Below are positions 48,595-60,216 of a DNA stretch of 64,000 bases, piece by piece. Location of the stretch: contig CM068317.1 in NCBI GenBank assembly GCA_034766995.1, forward strand, positions 8,643,501-8,707,500, given 5' to 3'. The notes beneath the pieces are model-generated. The model worked only from the letters and a program-made list of their open reading frames with translations. It was not told the DNA's origin and made no database searches. The stretch comes from Acanthacorydalis orientalis. Lineage: Eukaryota > Arthropoda > Insecta > Megaloptera > Corydalidae. The first letter of the stretch is position 1. The number at the start of each line of letters is the position of its first letter. A program made the translations under genes and the position numbers.

Positions 48595-48645
48595 ATAATT
48601 GATAAGTGCACGAGCGCAGCGAACAGGGAACGACGCCTCCTAGTA
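48595..48645 (+). other. Possible Helitron-like 3' end
   Basis: GCACGAGCGCAGCGAACAGG, GAACGACG, then CTCCTAGT at 48637-48644. Helitron 3' ends terminate in CTRR (here CTAG) followed by T, often after a GC-rich CGAGCGnAGCGA stretch. A proper 8-10 bp hairpin just upstream is not evident and no 5' TC end is identified. It is followed by a short (TA)n. Confidence 0.25.
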
Positions 48646-49014
48646 TATATATATATATACATGACCATAATAGTAGCAGAATGATAAAACGTCCTACTTG
48701 GATTTATTTTAAGTTTATTCTTTTAAATTGTTTTAATTATTTCCTTTGTTGAAACTCTTACCAAATACAGTGTCAGATATAAAGCTTTCCATCGCTTATC
48801 ATATTTACTAGTTTTGTAGGTTATGTTTATCATTAAATTATAACATATTACGATTCAAATATATCGATTCTCAACCATAAAAGAAGAGGGAGATTTATTT
48901 GAATTCTAAAATAATGTACTAGAGTGCTTAAGAAAAGACTAAAACATTTTTATACACCTAATAAGTTTTATGAATTATTTATATTTAAGGATTAGTTAGC
49001 TTAATATCATACGT

Positions 49015-49180
49015 ATTTGTCAAATTTTTGTTACCATTAAAGACTTTCATAAATGTATTTTTCATTACCGCACACACCAGACGAAAATCTAATCAAAAAT
49101 GATCAACTAAGTGATCGTTGATCATTCTGATTGTTGCTTATGTGTGATGTGATAACGATGCCATTATCTTTAAAGCCTCA
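49015..49180 (+). repeat. Family B repeat, partial copy
   Basis: TTTTTGTTACCATTAAAG, TTTTTCATTACCGCACACAC, AAAAATGATCAACTAAGTGA, TCATTCTGATTGTTGCTTAT and TGATAACGATGCCATTATCT in family order. The right end is lost. Confidence 0.55.
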
Positions 49181-49317
49181 TTTTTTCTAATGTATAAGAA
49201 AAACTTAATTTCAATCAAGAGGATACATACTTAATGGTTCCATAAATTAAATGTTTCATTTTTAATACATAATATATAGTTTGAAAGAATTATTAAAGTA
49301 ATATAAAAGTAATACTA

Positions 49318-49398
49318 TTAGGTCGATAGAAAAATAATTGCGGTTTATAACTTTGAAAATCATATACATTATCGCAATTATATTCCTACCGGCCTAAT
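49318..49398 (-). mobile_element. 80-bp remnant of family M: two ends only
   Basis: TTAGGTCGATAGAAAAATAA TTGCGG at the left and GCAATTATATTCCTACCGG CCTAA at the right are the two terminal repeats. TA lies on each outer side. The 24-30 bp interior (ACTTTGAAAATCATATACAT) matches the 3' subterminal sequence of the copy at 61966. The element is therefore one end of a family M copy joined to the opposite terminal repeat. The flanking TAs indicate that it either moved at this size or was deleted in place. Confidence 0.85.
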
Positions 49399-49399
49399 A

Positions 49400-50800
49400 G
49401 AATATAAGATAGAATATAAGCGACTATGCAAGACTCGAAAAATCACTCTTAAAAATAATTCTCTAGCCAATTTATTAAGTGAGTGATTAAATAACTGAGT
49501 CAAATTCTATCTATTACTTATTTATATTATTATTTACTTGTTATGTTGCATGAGTGATAATTAAAACTTTTAAAACTATTTTATTTTCTTCTGTGTCAAA
49601 AGAATTTAATTTTTTATATTTATTCAGTATGGCAACTAGTTTCAAAATATAATTAACAATATATATATATATGCAGTTTTCTGAAGTATTAATGACAAAA
49701 CAGCTGAATCATTTGTATATTTACAAAAAAGAATTATTCATATCTAGAAATAAACCAAAAAGTCCATTATTTATGAAGCAAAAAATATTAATTTTTTAAC
49801 TAAATAATATCTTGTAAAACTGGCTGTCTTTATATAAAATACTCAGTAAAACTCGTTTTAATTATTGGGTTTCAAATTTCATTATTTAATTATACAAGAT
49901 TTGCATGAAAAAATATTTTATTAAAAGAATGTTTATAATAAATGTCCATAAAGAGCGTGCAGAAATATTTTTATGGTAATATTTCAATGATTCTGACAAA
50001 TTTATTAAAAATTAGTTTATAAAACTGAAAAACGTGTCGGTTTTTAGCTTTAAAATGTATCAATACAGTTAATATATATATTTTTTATTTTTAATCTTCT
50101 TGATGTTATATAGGTAGTTTTTAGATTATAATTATTATAAAATTTACTTTTCTAAATATCAATATAAAACCAATTATCAAATGAATTAAGGTTTTTTATA
50201 AATGAATGATTCTGCATATACCACAATCCTTTTTTTTTCTTTTGAAGATGTTCAATAATTAATTAGTGTTCGTTCTAGTTAAGTTTTTTTTTATTTTTCT
50301 ATGAGTATAGTCTAGTGATCTGATACGATTATACTGCCAAAGAAATGCGCACAGAGTATAATCAAAATTAATAAAAATTAAAAGTTAAGCATTTTGATAA
50401 CAAATTACCGATGTAGAGAGACTGATTTATTTGGAATCAGAATTTAGGAATACTGTCAGAAATTATCATTGCAATGAAATAAGATTGACCAAATTATTCA
50501 ATTCTATATAATAAAAACCCATATTTTTCGTTACTTTGTCCGTAGGACAAAATCCATGGTGATGAGAATGTGTACTTTGCAGCTCATACGTTTCAAGTTT
50601 AGTTCATTAAGTTTCGTTCTTAAGTATTTTTTATGTTTAAACATATTTTGATGTAAAAACCAATGAACAGTTTTTTTCTTGCTATTTTCCTGTCAATTTT
50701 CACGGGTTATATATTAGTTTCAGTATATTTTATATTATTAATGGATATGGTTTGAATATGTATGTAATGAAGATTTTTTGTCGTTGAAAACCAATCAATA
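49400..50800. other. AT-rich DNA, no gene seen
   Basis: A small TA run lies at 49662-49674. Nothing else recognised. Confidence 0.5.
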
Positions 50801-50803
50801 TTC

Positions 50804-50850
50804 TATCTTCTACGACTAATTTATGCACGTGTTCCATCTTTAGATACTTA
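50804..50850 (-). repeat. Family A repeat, partial copy
   Basis: TCTTCTACGACTAATTTATG then CACGTGTTCCATCTTTAG. Minus strand CTAAAGATGGAACACGTGC, with the helix-forming CACGTG centre kept. Confidence 0.5.
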
Positions 50851-50876
50851 TAATCAATTTAAGATTTATTTTGTAA

Positions 50877-51670
50877 AAGGTTTTCCAATAGGAATGCAAT
50901 TTTTTAAGAGGTTACATTTGACAGATGTCAAATTGACACCTATATTTTTTTGACATTTGTTAAGTTGTGATATTGTCATTTTTATTTATGGCTTCACATA
51001 CAACAAAACAACGTATTGAAATAATAGAATTGTATTATAAAAATGGTCATTCTATAAAAATACATTTTGTTAATTATTCGATATCGATTCTTGACATACT
51101 CGTCTATCTGAATCAACAATTCTTGGATTAGTGAGTAAATTTGAAGAGACTGGATCGGTTAAAGATACAGAAACACCAACACATGTTTATTGGTCCGATG
51201 GAGTCATCGGTCTTTACTTGTTCGCGAATCGGGCTAGTAAAACGATTATCGTGAATGAAGGAAGATACCAAACCATGATAACCATTTTTTTGAGGGAAGA
51301 GTTAGATGATATTGATCTGGAGGACATGTGATTCGAGAAGTAGAGTACAACAATCCACACATCCGATGAAACAATTGATTTATTGAAGATTAAATTTCCT
51401 AATCGCGGTAATTTCTATAAATGGAGACATTAATTGGCCATGGAGATCTTGCGATTTAACACCGTTGGACTATTTTCTTTGGGGATCACGTTAAATAACA
51501 GGTATTCGCCAATAACCCTAAAACAATTTCCTACCTAAAAGATGAAGTCTAAAGAGTAATTCGTGAGATAAAGCTACAGTTGTGTAGTGATTTTATTGAA
51601 AATTTTAACAGAAGAATGGTTACTTGTAAGAAACGGCATGATTAGTTTTTATTTAGACATGGAAAACCCC
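50877..51670 (+). mobile_element. Internally deleted mariner-like element (MASYTTKQ type)
   Basis: The outer ends are GGTTTTCCAATAGGAATGCA at 50880 and TTTAGACATGGAAAACCCC at 51652. The transposase starts at 50988: MASHTTKQRIEIIELYYKNG. A frameshift leads into STILGLVSKFEETGSVKDTE, the end of the DNA-binding region. After TPTHVYW the frame jumps in phase to SDGVIGLYLFANRASKTIIV, then NEGRYQTMITIF and LDDIDLEDM, the middle of the catalytic domain. The first catalytic Asp and about 100 codons around it are gone. The remainder (TIDLLKIKFPNRG, LRFNTVGLFSLG) is decayed. The 66-codon frame at 51131-51331 spans this in-frame fusion. Same family as 18305-19502, which retains the deleted part. Confidence 0.85.
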
Positions 51671-51679
51671 TAAAGATTA

Positions 51680-52370
51680 TTTACAATAAAGAAATTTAAA
51701 ATTTCAGCACAAATTCCATGTTTTATTCTAAATTTAAAAAAATGCTTTCTTATTAGAAAGCACTATATAATGCCATAGTAGAACGTTAATGTTCATAGTT
51801 ATCAATGCATCCTCAAACTCCAAATATTCATTCATTCATTCATGTCATGATAACTACTTTTATCACGACATTCGCCTAAATTTTATTATAGAATAGAAAC
51901 GAAATAACTTATCTTATCACAAGAAATAATTTATTAATAATTAATGCAAAATTTTATTATATTTTAATTATATAAACTATTTACAGAGGAGTTTTTTTAC
52001 AATATATATTATTGTACATCAGTTTTAAAGAATGAATAAGATAATTAATTAGAAAGTGGATCTGTAATTGCATTTTATGACTAAAATATTTTATTATTTT
52101 ATGTAAATACCATACACTGCAATTACATTTCTATTTATTTCAATTGTTCGAAGTTATAAGCAGTTAATTTATTTTATAACAATGATTAAAATCGTTGAAT
52201 GGTCTAATTAAATATAACTGATTTGATCATAAAAGTCAGTGAGTTAAATTATTAAATAGATAATAATAAAAGAATACTTATATTCTATATTTCATTTCAA
52301 AATATCTTTAAGTGAATGAAGTAGAGGTATAGAATATTTTTAATAATTGTAGCACTTTAACGATTTTCAA
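51680..52370. other. AT-rich DNA, no gene seen
   Basis: A short (ATTC)n run lies near 51828-51842. Nothing else recognised. Confidence 0.5.
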
Positions 52371-52950
52371 GTAATCTCACTTGTATTTATACAACGTCGA
52401 CCTCATATTAACCTGAAGATAAAACGATGAAACCAAACTGACCGCACTAAATTACGATTAAAATGATACATAATATACAAATAATATCGTCCAAAGTAAT
52501 ATATTATTAAGTACAATGACTCCCCGGTACTTAAACGCCAAAAAGATCGCTCTTAAATCTTACAAGTGCCAAATATCAACACCCAACAGCACTTGATGGC
52601 AAACGCACCGCGATGCAATTCGTATAGAATACAAAACTCATATTTTGATCCTAATTTACGATTAATACTAACGCTTGACAGTTCATACTGTCCGCTAGAG
52701 CATGCGGTCGCTAAATAAAATATTCGTCGATTTATGATCAAACGTTCGTGCCAGAATATGCATTGCGGTGGCCCCGATTTGTACTTTTTATTCATGTACA
52801 TGGCTGAGAGGGGAAAAAAGACTTAATTCGTACGCACTTCCCTTTCACTTTACACATATTTCGGGAATGACAGTGCGCTGATTTATAGTATTTTATTTGT
52901 CGGATGTCCAGTCGATAATTTATTTGCGGTGATAGTTGCAATGTTAAGCA
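52370..52950. other. GC-richer single-copy island
   Basis: Contains ACAACGTCGACCTC, CAAACGCACCGCGATGC, CGCTAGAGCATGCGGTCGC, TATGCATTGCGGTGGCCCCG and TGTCGGATGTCCAGTCG. The minus-strand 82-codon frame (52553-52801) covers part of it. It reads VQ-poor, Cys-rich sequence that I do not recognise and lacks a codon pattern I would trust. TTTATGATC and TTTATTTG words recur. One of the larger candidate conserved non-coding islands. Confidence 0.4.
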
Positions 52951-53615
52951 GCTGAAATTGTTAAATGGTATTTTAATTTTATTTTAAGTCAAAATTTCCG
53001 GTTTAGAATGAGTAAATACATGTATTTATCATTTACGTACACATCATCCACTTACATACTTTAAAAAATATACATACTATGTTGCAGAAAAGAGTATTTA
53101 CACGTATTCTGTGACTCAACAAACCGAATTATGTGAGAATATGTGAACTAATTTGAAAATAGTTCAAATTTTTAAAACGATTTTATCGATTTTTATAGAT
53201 AACTACCAAGAATCCGCAATTGAATAACAACTTTTATAAATATACCTCAAAAGATTTTTTTTCTTAATTCTTATTATATAGATTTTTTTATTTTTATGCA
53301 GAATATCTCTTAAGTAAAATGAAATCCAAATAGATGAAACTGATTGAAAATTTATAATTGAGATTAAACTTTTTGTATATAAATTTGAAATTTTCCTCTT
53401 AACTTTAAATTAAAATCTATTTATAGATTTATGAAATATTAAAGAAATCAAATAAATCATTAAACTTTTTTGCACTAATTTAAAATTATGCTCCAGTAAT
53501 ACGAAATAGTATTAATCAACGAAATTAAATTATAATTTTATATTCTTGTACCTCTGATCTAATTGTTGCATTTCTTGATTATCTTTGTTTTTTTTAAAAA
53601 AATATATATTTAAGT
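52950..53615. other. AT-rich DNA, no gene seen
   Basis: Nothing recognised. Confidence 0.5.
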
Positions 53616-53618
53616 GTC

Positions 53619-53662
53619 TGTTCTCCACTGCTAGTTTCAGTACATGTGCCATTTCAGATAGA
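53619..53662 (-). repeat. Family A repeat, partial copy
   Basis: TTCTCCACTGCTAGTTTCAG then TACATGTGCCATTTCAGATA. The left boundary motif TTCTCCACT equals that at 12598. Confidence 0.55.
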
Positions 53663-53879
53663 TTTTCTAATATCTTTCTGAAGAGTTTACACGTGTTGGA
53701 ATTGGTATTGGCGAGTAGACAGTCAAATGATTTAAAAAGATGAAGAGCATTAGGAAAATGAAAATGTAATCCTTATTATTTGTCTTCAAAGTATAAATTT
53801 ATAAAAGAATATGAAATCTTAATTTTAACAATATAAATTTGTGCTATAAATAATATCTCACTAATTTGGATTTAGTGAA

Positions 53880-53905
53880 CTATATATATATATATATATA
53901 TATAA
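53880..53905. repeat. (TA)n microsatellite
   Basis: About 26 bp of TA. Confidence 0.9.
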
Positions 53906-54238
53906 GTTTTTTTAGGAAAATATTGTTATAACTTCAAGTGAATTAAAAAGACATTTTTTTAAAAAAATGATGTTTATTATATAAAAATATGAATTTGATA
54001 CAAAATTTCAAAAATTTGTTATAACTTTAAATAAATTTAGATGTTATTTTTCAAAAGTATTTTTAACTCTCTAATTTGATCTCATAATCATCTCAAATTA
54101 AAATTAAAGTATTAAAAATATGGATAATACATAATCTACAATCGACTTGTGTTTTAATCAAATGGTTTATGAAGAATGATTTTCATGACTTCTAACCATC
54201 TTTGTAGTGATATTCCAAGTGTTTTATTTCTGACATTC

Positions 54239-54482
54239 TCGTAGCCAAACAGTCATATTAGAGAGGTTAAACACAATTTTTGAAGGGAAAAACTTTTTGT
54301 GAGTCAAAATTTTTGTGGGTTACGATGGAAACGCGCTCATAGAAACATTTTTTTTCGCGTGTAGAAATGTTTTTAATCATCAAGTTAAACCCATTAGGAA
54401 CATTTTCCCATTGATTCTCTATGATTTTCAAATCTTCCAAAATAGTAGATTTTATTAGGGAGAGGATAAATGGAGCAACCAG
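54239..54482 (+). mobile_element. hAT-like MITE, older copy
   Basis: TCGTAGCCAAACAGTCATAT, TTAAACACAATTTTTGAAGG, GTGGGTTACGATGGAAACGC, TTTTTAATCATCAAG, CCATTGATTCTCTATGATTT and AAATGGAGCAACC align throughout with the copy at 56740. Its terminal CAGGCC sequences are lost. Confidence 0.7.
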
Positions 54483-55218
54483 AAGAAAAGCAATATCTCC
54501 CCTGGTCTGAATACGTGGCTGATTTCTAACTAGATTTTTTGGGTCACTTCTAGACTCTGATCTATATGTAATTTTCTCAAAAAATTATAAAAATTAGGTG
54601 TATATAATAATCAATAGCCAGTCTATTGCTTCAATTTCAAAACACATTCAAAATTCTGTATTCGTAGCAACTCCTGAGACGTTTGTCTCAAAATATATTA
54701 ATAAATAAGTTAATGAACTATAAATATCGAATTTAAATAAAATAATTATTAAATAATAAAATAATTATTGAATTTAAATGAAAAAAAATTCAAACTAAAC
54801 TCTCACATCCTTCTCTCTTCCTCTATATATTTATTTATATAAGAATATTTGAAAACATGTTTACTCCTAATACATTCCTCTATCCATGAATCTATCGAGA
54901 CCAAACAAGAAATTTAGTCCATATAAATGCAGCAGGTAACATACGAGATCCCAGAATATCGTATACCACCCCTGTTCAAAGATAGGGCAGTATATCCGCC
55001 AACACTGATTGTTATTATAACAACCGCATAATTGTTATAAATATTTATAAAAAGTATTTTTTAAATAAATTACTGGTAATATTTTTTTATAATTTAACAT
55101 AACGAAATATAAACTTTTTTTTATTCTAAAATGAACCACATGAACATTACTTTCTGTACTTTTAAAATTTAAATGAAACCGAATATAAAAGTGTATATAA
55201 GATAAATAAAAGTTTATT

Positions 55219-55223
<5 letters not shown>

Positions 55224-55282
<59 letters not shown>
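55224..55282. repeat. (TA)n microsatellite
   Basis: About 58 bp of TA. Confidence 0.95.
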
Positions 55283-55284
<2 letters not shown>

Positions 55285-55462
55285 GAAAGAATACAAATTC
55301 TACAGCTGAAACACCCTTGTATCAGTAAATGTTTAATCATGTTTGTAAACATGCTCAGGTAGATTTTACACACAAAATTACTTGTGTAAATTCACCTGCT
55401 GCATGTATGCATCAAGCATAGTAGATTTTATTCAAAACTAAAAGGAAAGAACAACTCAATAC

Positions 55463-55489
55463 GTACACATACACATACACATATATATA

Positions 55490-55525
<36 letters not shown>

Positions 55526-55542
55526 TGTGTGTATGTATGTAT
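55463..55542. repeat. (ACACAT)n(TA)n(TGTA)n compound microsatellite
   Basis: ACACAT units, about 20 bp of TA, then about 40 bp of ATGT units. The outer blocks are roughly complementary. Confidence 0.95.
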
Positions 55543-55599
55543 AAATTCAATAAATTTTCTGTCATGATTTTTAATGAAATCAATCTTTAATCCAAACCA

Positions 55600-55905
55600 T
55601 ATAAGTAGTTATTGTCAGAAGAATAATACTTATCATGTGCTTTATTCGATATGAAGAACGGTGTTACAAATGTTTCGCGCTGTTTAAAAAGGAGACAATA
55701 TTACAGTATGATACCGTATTGATAAAGAATTTTATTTGTCTGGTTTTTATGGCTTAATGTATTTGGATGCGGTGTTTATATAGGAGATTACAGTGACTAT
55801 AAAATATATTCATATACGTGCACATAGATTGGAGGAAGCCGAAATTTTTAATACTGACTTGTGAATTGATCCTTTGTTGTAGAAATTCGTTCTGTCTGTG
55901 ATATA
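55600..55905. other. Mildly GC-richer island
   Basis: Contains GAAGAACGGTGTTACAAATG, TTTCGCGCTGTTTAAAAAGG, ATGATACCGTATTG and GGATGCGGTGTTTATATAGG. No frame. Weak candidate for conserved non-coding DNA. Confidence 0.3.
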
Positions 55906-55930
55906 TGTTCAGACATACCAACTAATAGAA

Positions 55931-56119
<189 letters not shown>

Positions 56120-56735
56120 GATTGTGTGTGTGAAAGAATTTCTATATGTAGCTATAAATGCAGTATTTTAAAAAGTTTTCCATAAAAAAATCAAAATAAT
56201 TATTGTTTTTTTTGGTATTGGGATTTAGTTTACTGTCTTCAAGATATTTAAATCAAGTTCATTTGATTAATATAACATGAATTTTGATGAAGAATGTAAA
56301 CGTAATTTCGAGTTGTTTGAAATTAATTTAAATTCGAGTTACAAGTTAAATTTCATGCTCAATTATTGTTTGAGAGTGGTCACATTTTACTTAATTTCAA
56401 TAGACTTTAAGAATATTTAAATAATTCATTCGTTAAGGTAGTCAGTTAAATTATAAATTTACATTTTTCTCTTGATTTGTATAAGATGGTTATTTTTGCC
56501 TAGTACCTAAAATTCTGAAAACTCAATTTTTTTACCTATTCTTTGTTATTTAATTGATACTGAAAGTAGGTCCAATGAATATATACTGATAAAACTGTAC
56601 TGGTAATGTGTTTTTGGAAGAATAAAGAAAATTAAAGTTTATGTGAATGCGTTAACAAATGTAAATCAATCTTTATGCTTATATTCTTATTATTTTGGCA
56701 ATTGTCTTGTTTAAATGCCAAAAAATTCTTATTTG
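56120..56735. other. AT-rich DNA, no gene seen
   Basis: Nothing recognised. Confidence 0.5.
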
Positions 56736-56739
56736 GATC

Positions 56740-57001
56740 CAGGCCCGTAGCTAGACCGTCATAGTAGAGGAAGTAAACACAATTTTTGAGAGGAAAATTT
56801 ATTTTGTGTCAAAGTTGTTGGGGGTTACGGTGGAAACTCGCTCATAGAAATGATTTTTTGCGCGTAGAAACGTTTTTAATCATCAAAATAAACCTATTAG
56901 TAAAATTCTCCCAATGATTCTCCATGATTTTCAAATTTCCCAAAATTGTAGATTTTGTTATGGAGGGGAAAAGAAAAGAGCAACCACTGACTACGGGCCT
57001 G
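56740..57001 (+). mobile_element. hAT-like MITE with CAGGCCCGTAG ends
   Basis: Begins CAGGCCCGTAGCTAGACCG and ends ACTGACTACGGGCCTG. The outer 11 bp are perfect inverted repeats. Total 262 bp with no coding capacity. The flanks are TTTGGATC and TCTGGTTC, which match at 6 of 8 positions, consistent with an eroded 8-bp target duplication as made by hAT transposases. CAG-ended terminal repeats also fit hAT. A diverged second copy lies 2.5 kb upstream in the same orientation. Confidence 0.8.
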
Positions 57002-57286
57002 TCTGGTTCCATCGTCAACACAGGATTTTTTTTTGGAGATGACTCAGGATTGTTAATGCCATTGAATAACTCTTTTTAATTTCAAATATTGTATAAGTAA
57101 AAACTACTCTTTATAATTTGATTATTTCTCATATTTAGTTTACTTAATGTCAAACATTTTATTTCTAGGATGCTAAGTGGTTATTGAAATTATTCAATCT
57201 AATTTTTTACAACTTTTTAAAACTGTATATAGAATTTAATATATGTAATACTGTTTGGAATATTTTGTTTCTTTTTAAGTTAAAAC

Positions 57287-57323
57287 TATATACATATACA
57301 CGAGTATATATATATATATATAC

Positions 57324-57372
<49 letters not shown>

Positions 57373-57390
57373 GTATATATGTATATATGT
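57287..57390. repeat. (TA)n microsatellite with CGAG interruptions
   Basis: TA repeats over about 100 bp with ACACGAG and TACGAGA interruptions at the left and TATATG at the right. Confidence 0.95.
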
Positions 57391-57469
57391 CACGTACATG
57401 TTTTGTGTTCACATAAACTAATGTTTAATACATTTTAATTGACAAAGATGTGGAATTAATATTAAAACA

Positions 57470-58210
57470 TTCGAGAAACGAAAGAAAAACGATGGGATTG
57501 CCCTAAATAGTGACTCATAGAAAACACAATTCCAAAGAGACAATAAATTTGTAAATCACATTGAAACGAAAGTGTACGCATACACGTCTCTCAAACAATA
57601 TAAATATGGTCATTTTAATATCAGAACACGTAAAACCAATCGTGGGAATTGAACTGCACCGATGTGTTTCTTTGTGTCGTTCGGCTTGCCGAAAATCGCG
57701 TCCAGATATTCAGTCCACGGCGACGGCCGAACACAAAAAAAATACCGCCGCGGCCACAATAAAACATGCCGAAAATGAAATGAACAGAAACGCGAGATAC
57801 GTTGAACAAATAATAAAATCGAATTGTAAATACATACAAATACGGACATTTCACCGGCTAGACCCGACACGCCGCCCGCCTCGGCAAAAGATATATCTAC
57901 AATTTTCATATCGGCTTAAAAATCTTGCCGCGTTTGTGATCTCTGTTTGGTCGGAGCTCGGGGTCTCTGGATTGCACTACACAGGATTGCAGTCGGATAT
58001 TATATCAATGATAATGTGCCTTTGACGTCGTGCCGACAGAACTCGTATTATGCCAGATACAAATAGAGCCGTGGACACGCCTTCGTATCCGCGCTGCATG
58101 CCCTCCACCATCGTTTACTCTTGTACAATGCACGTTTCGAACACTTGTAAAGAATCAATGATGTTTCAATTCTTGTCTCGTTTCGCACCGATTGATCAGT
58201 AAATTAGTTT
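57470..58210. other. GC-rich, CpG-rich island (largest in window)
   Basis: Highest CpG density in the window: GCCGAAAATCGCGTCC, CACGGCGACGGCCG, ATACCGCCGCGGCCAC, GACACGCCGCCCGCCTCGG and TATCCGCGCTGCATGCCC. A plus-strand frame of 154 codons (57561-58025) is open, as are two overlapping minus-strand frames. Being open in several frames is expected where stop codons are rare, and none resembles a known protein, so I do not call a gene. No TATA-box or initiator arrangement is clear. It may be a promoter-associated CpG region, a conserved enhancer or an unrecognised exon. Confidence 0.45.
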
Positions 58211-58482
58211 CAATGTAGTTACATTTATTAATGTCACTGCTGAAGACATTTTATAGTCTTTGTTCAAACTCAAATTATTTTTAACATTGAATTAAAATGT
58301 TTTGTTACACTTAGTCATGATTTAAAATATTTTTATCGTCATACCCACTTAAAAATTAAAATATGATTAAGAACGAAAGTATTCTTATATAAATTTATAA
58401 AATATAGTAATCCAAATTTTGAGTACATAAAAAATCACTAACACATCCCATCTTTATGTTAGTTATTGGTTAATTACATCTT

Positions 58483-58626
<144 letters not shown>

Positions 58627-58629
58627 ACT

Positions 58630-59925
58630 ATCAATTGACTAATCGTAAAAAAATAAAAAAATCCAGTAATTTTTGTGAAGTTTTTTAAAATTTATACAAT
58701 TAAAAAGACAGTAAATACTTTTTGTTATCTTATAATTTTATTTATATTAGATATTATTAGAAATATAATTATTCATAACATTTTTAAATATTTATTTTAA
58801 TTAAATTTTTCAATAATTATAATTTTATACCTAAATAAATAAATAACTAGTAATTGATGAACAAGTTATTTACTTTGTAAGTCAGCTTAACTATTTCTTT
58901 TCTTTCTCTTTCTCTGTATATATATAGGTGTGCATATAAACTCAAAAGTATAAGTATGATTAAAAAAAAGTATTTTTATATAACCGTAACCACTTTAAAG
59001 CCGGGGAGAGGGAAAGGGTGCAAAATTTTCTTAACAAATATTTTTCGACTAATTGAACTTTCTTTGTCGTAAACAAAATAAATATTCCAAATATGACGGT
59101 TGTAACAAAAACATGTTAATTCAGATTAGCCATTAGAAATTTCATATCGATCTGATATATTGTGGAAAATTGTTGATAATATTGAAAGACACATAAATCT
59201 TTTGATTAGAAACATATAGCTAGATGCGGAAAAATTGATTAAAATTGAAAATTTGAAGAAGTAACATTACTGTTGGGTGTGAAAAATTTTGAAACAATTA
59301 AGTGTACATAAAATTTTTTCACATCGGTCACATTTTGTACCTGGATATAAAGTCTCGAACATTTTTGTACACTTTTTTCCAATATATTGAACTTTTGAAA
59401 AAAAATATAACAAAGTCATTTCTCAAGTTCGCCATTTTTATATGAGTTTTCAAATGAAAAAAACGTGATTTTTCTGATTTTGGACGAACTTATTTTTTTT
59501 TTAATGGCAGAAAGAGATAAATTTAGTGTCATTAGAAATAGATTAGTCACTTTTAAATATATCATCCAAAATATAGCTCTCTGAGACCATAGATTCTTTA
59601 GAAAACATCAATTGATTTCTAGATCCACGCTCAGCTTCAAAAGGTTAAATCTGTTTTCAATATGACACTCTTGTATGATCAATTACTTATACAATCAGTA
59701 CAAATAATACACATATTTTTTCTTCTGGAGAGAACTTACATTAATTGTTTGATAATTGAATTAAATGATTATTTTTCAAGTTTTAATATTGGATGTTACA
59801 TGCTCCAGTCTACTTTTCTAATTAAATACTTTAGTAGTATTATTTTACTTAATTATTTTTCTTCATACTTGTTAAGAAAATGATTTTAGTTTTCAGTTAC
59901 TTTCATTTTATTTTTCTTTGAGTAA
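58630..59925. other. AT-rich DNA, no gene seen
   Basis: A short G-rich block (AAGCCGGGGAGAGGGAAAGG, at about 58999) begins a 650-bp stretch with unusual words (AAATATGACGGTTGTAAC, ACATCGGTCACATTTTGTAC, GTTCGCCATTTTTATATG). It may be an old repeat, but no second copy is present here. Confidence 0.4.
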
Positions 59926-59927
59926 TG

Positions 59928-59931
59928 TCTC

Positions 59932-59982
<51 letters not shown>

Positions 59983-59983
59983 T
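59928..59983. repeat. (CT)n(TA)n compound microsatellite
   Basis: About 38 bp of CT with one CCC break, then about 18 bp of TA. Confidence 0.95.
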
Positions 59984-59984
59984 A

Positions 59985-60170
59985 TTTGCAATATTCTATA
60001 AACTTAAATATTGACTAAATACTCGATACTATTCTTAAAAAAAATTAATAATGTAAAATTGAATGTATTTCTAAACAGTGTTGGGTCTGTAAACGAACAC
60101 TGTATATAAATAATATTCAGGACAATAGCCATACTATTGACTATGCTTATAACTATCTCTGTCTCTTTTT

Positions 60171-60216
<46 letters not shown>

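Larger units (their letters stand above)
54485..55600. other. AT-rich DNA with two microsatellites
   Basis: A moderately richer patch at 54880-55010 (TCTATCGAGACCAAACAAG, TACGAGATCCCAGAATATCG, AGATAGGGCAGTATATCCGCC) has no frame and no recognised origin. Confidence 0.45.

Noticed and set aside
57561..58025. 154-codon plus-strand frame as a protein-coding gene
   Set aside because: No recognised domain; overlapping frames are open on the other strand as expected from the base composition; no clear promoter or splice context. Kept as an island instead.
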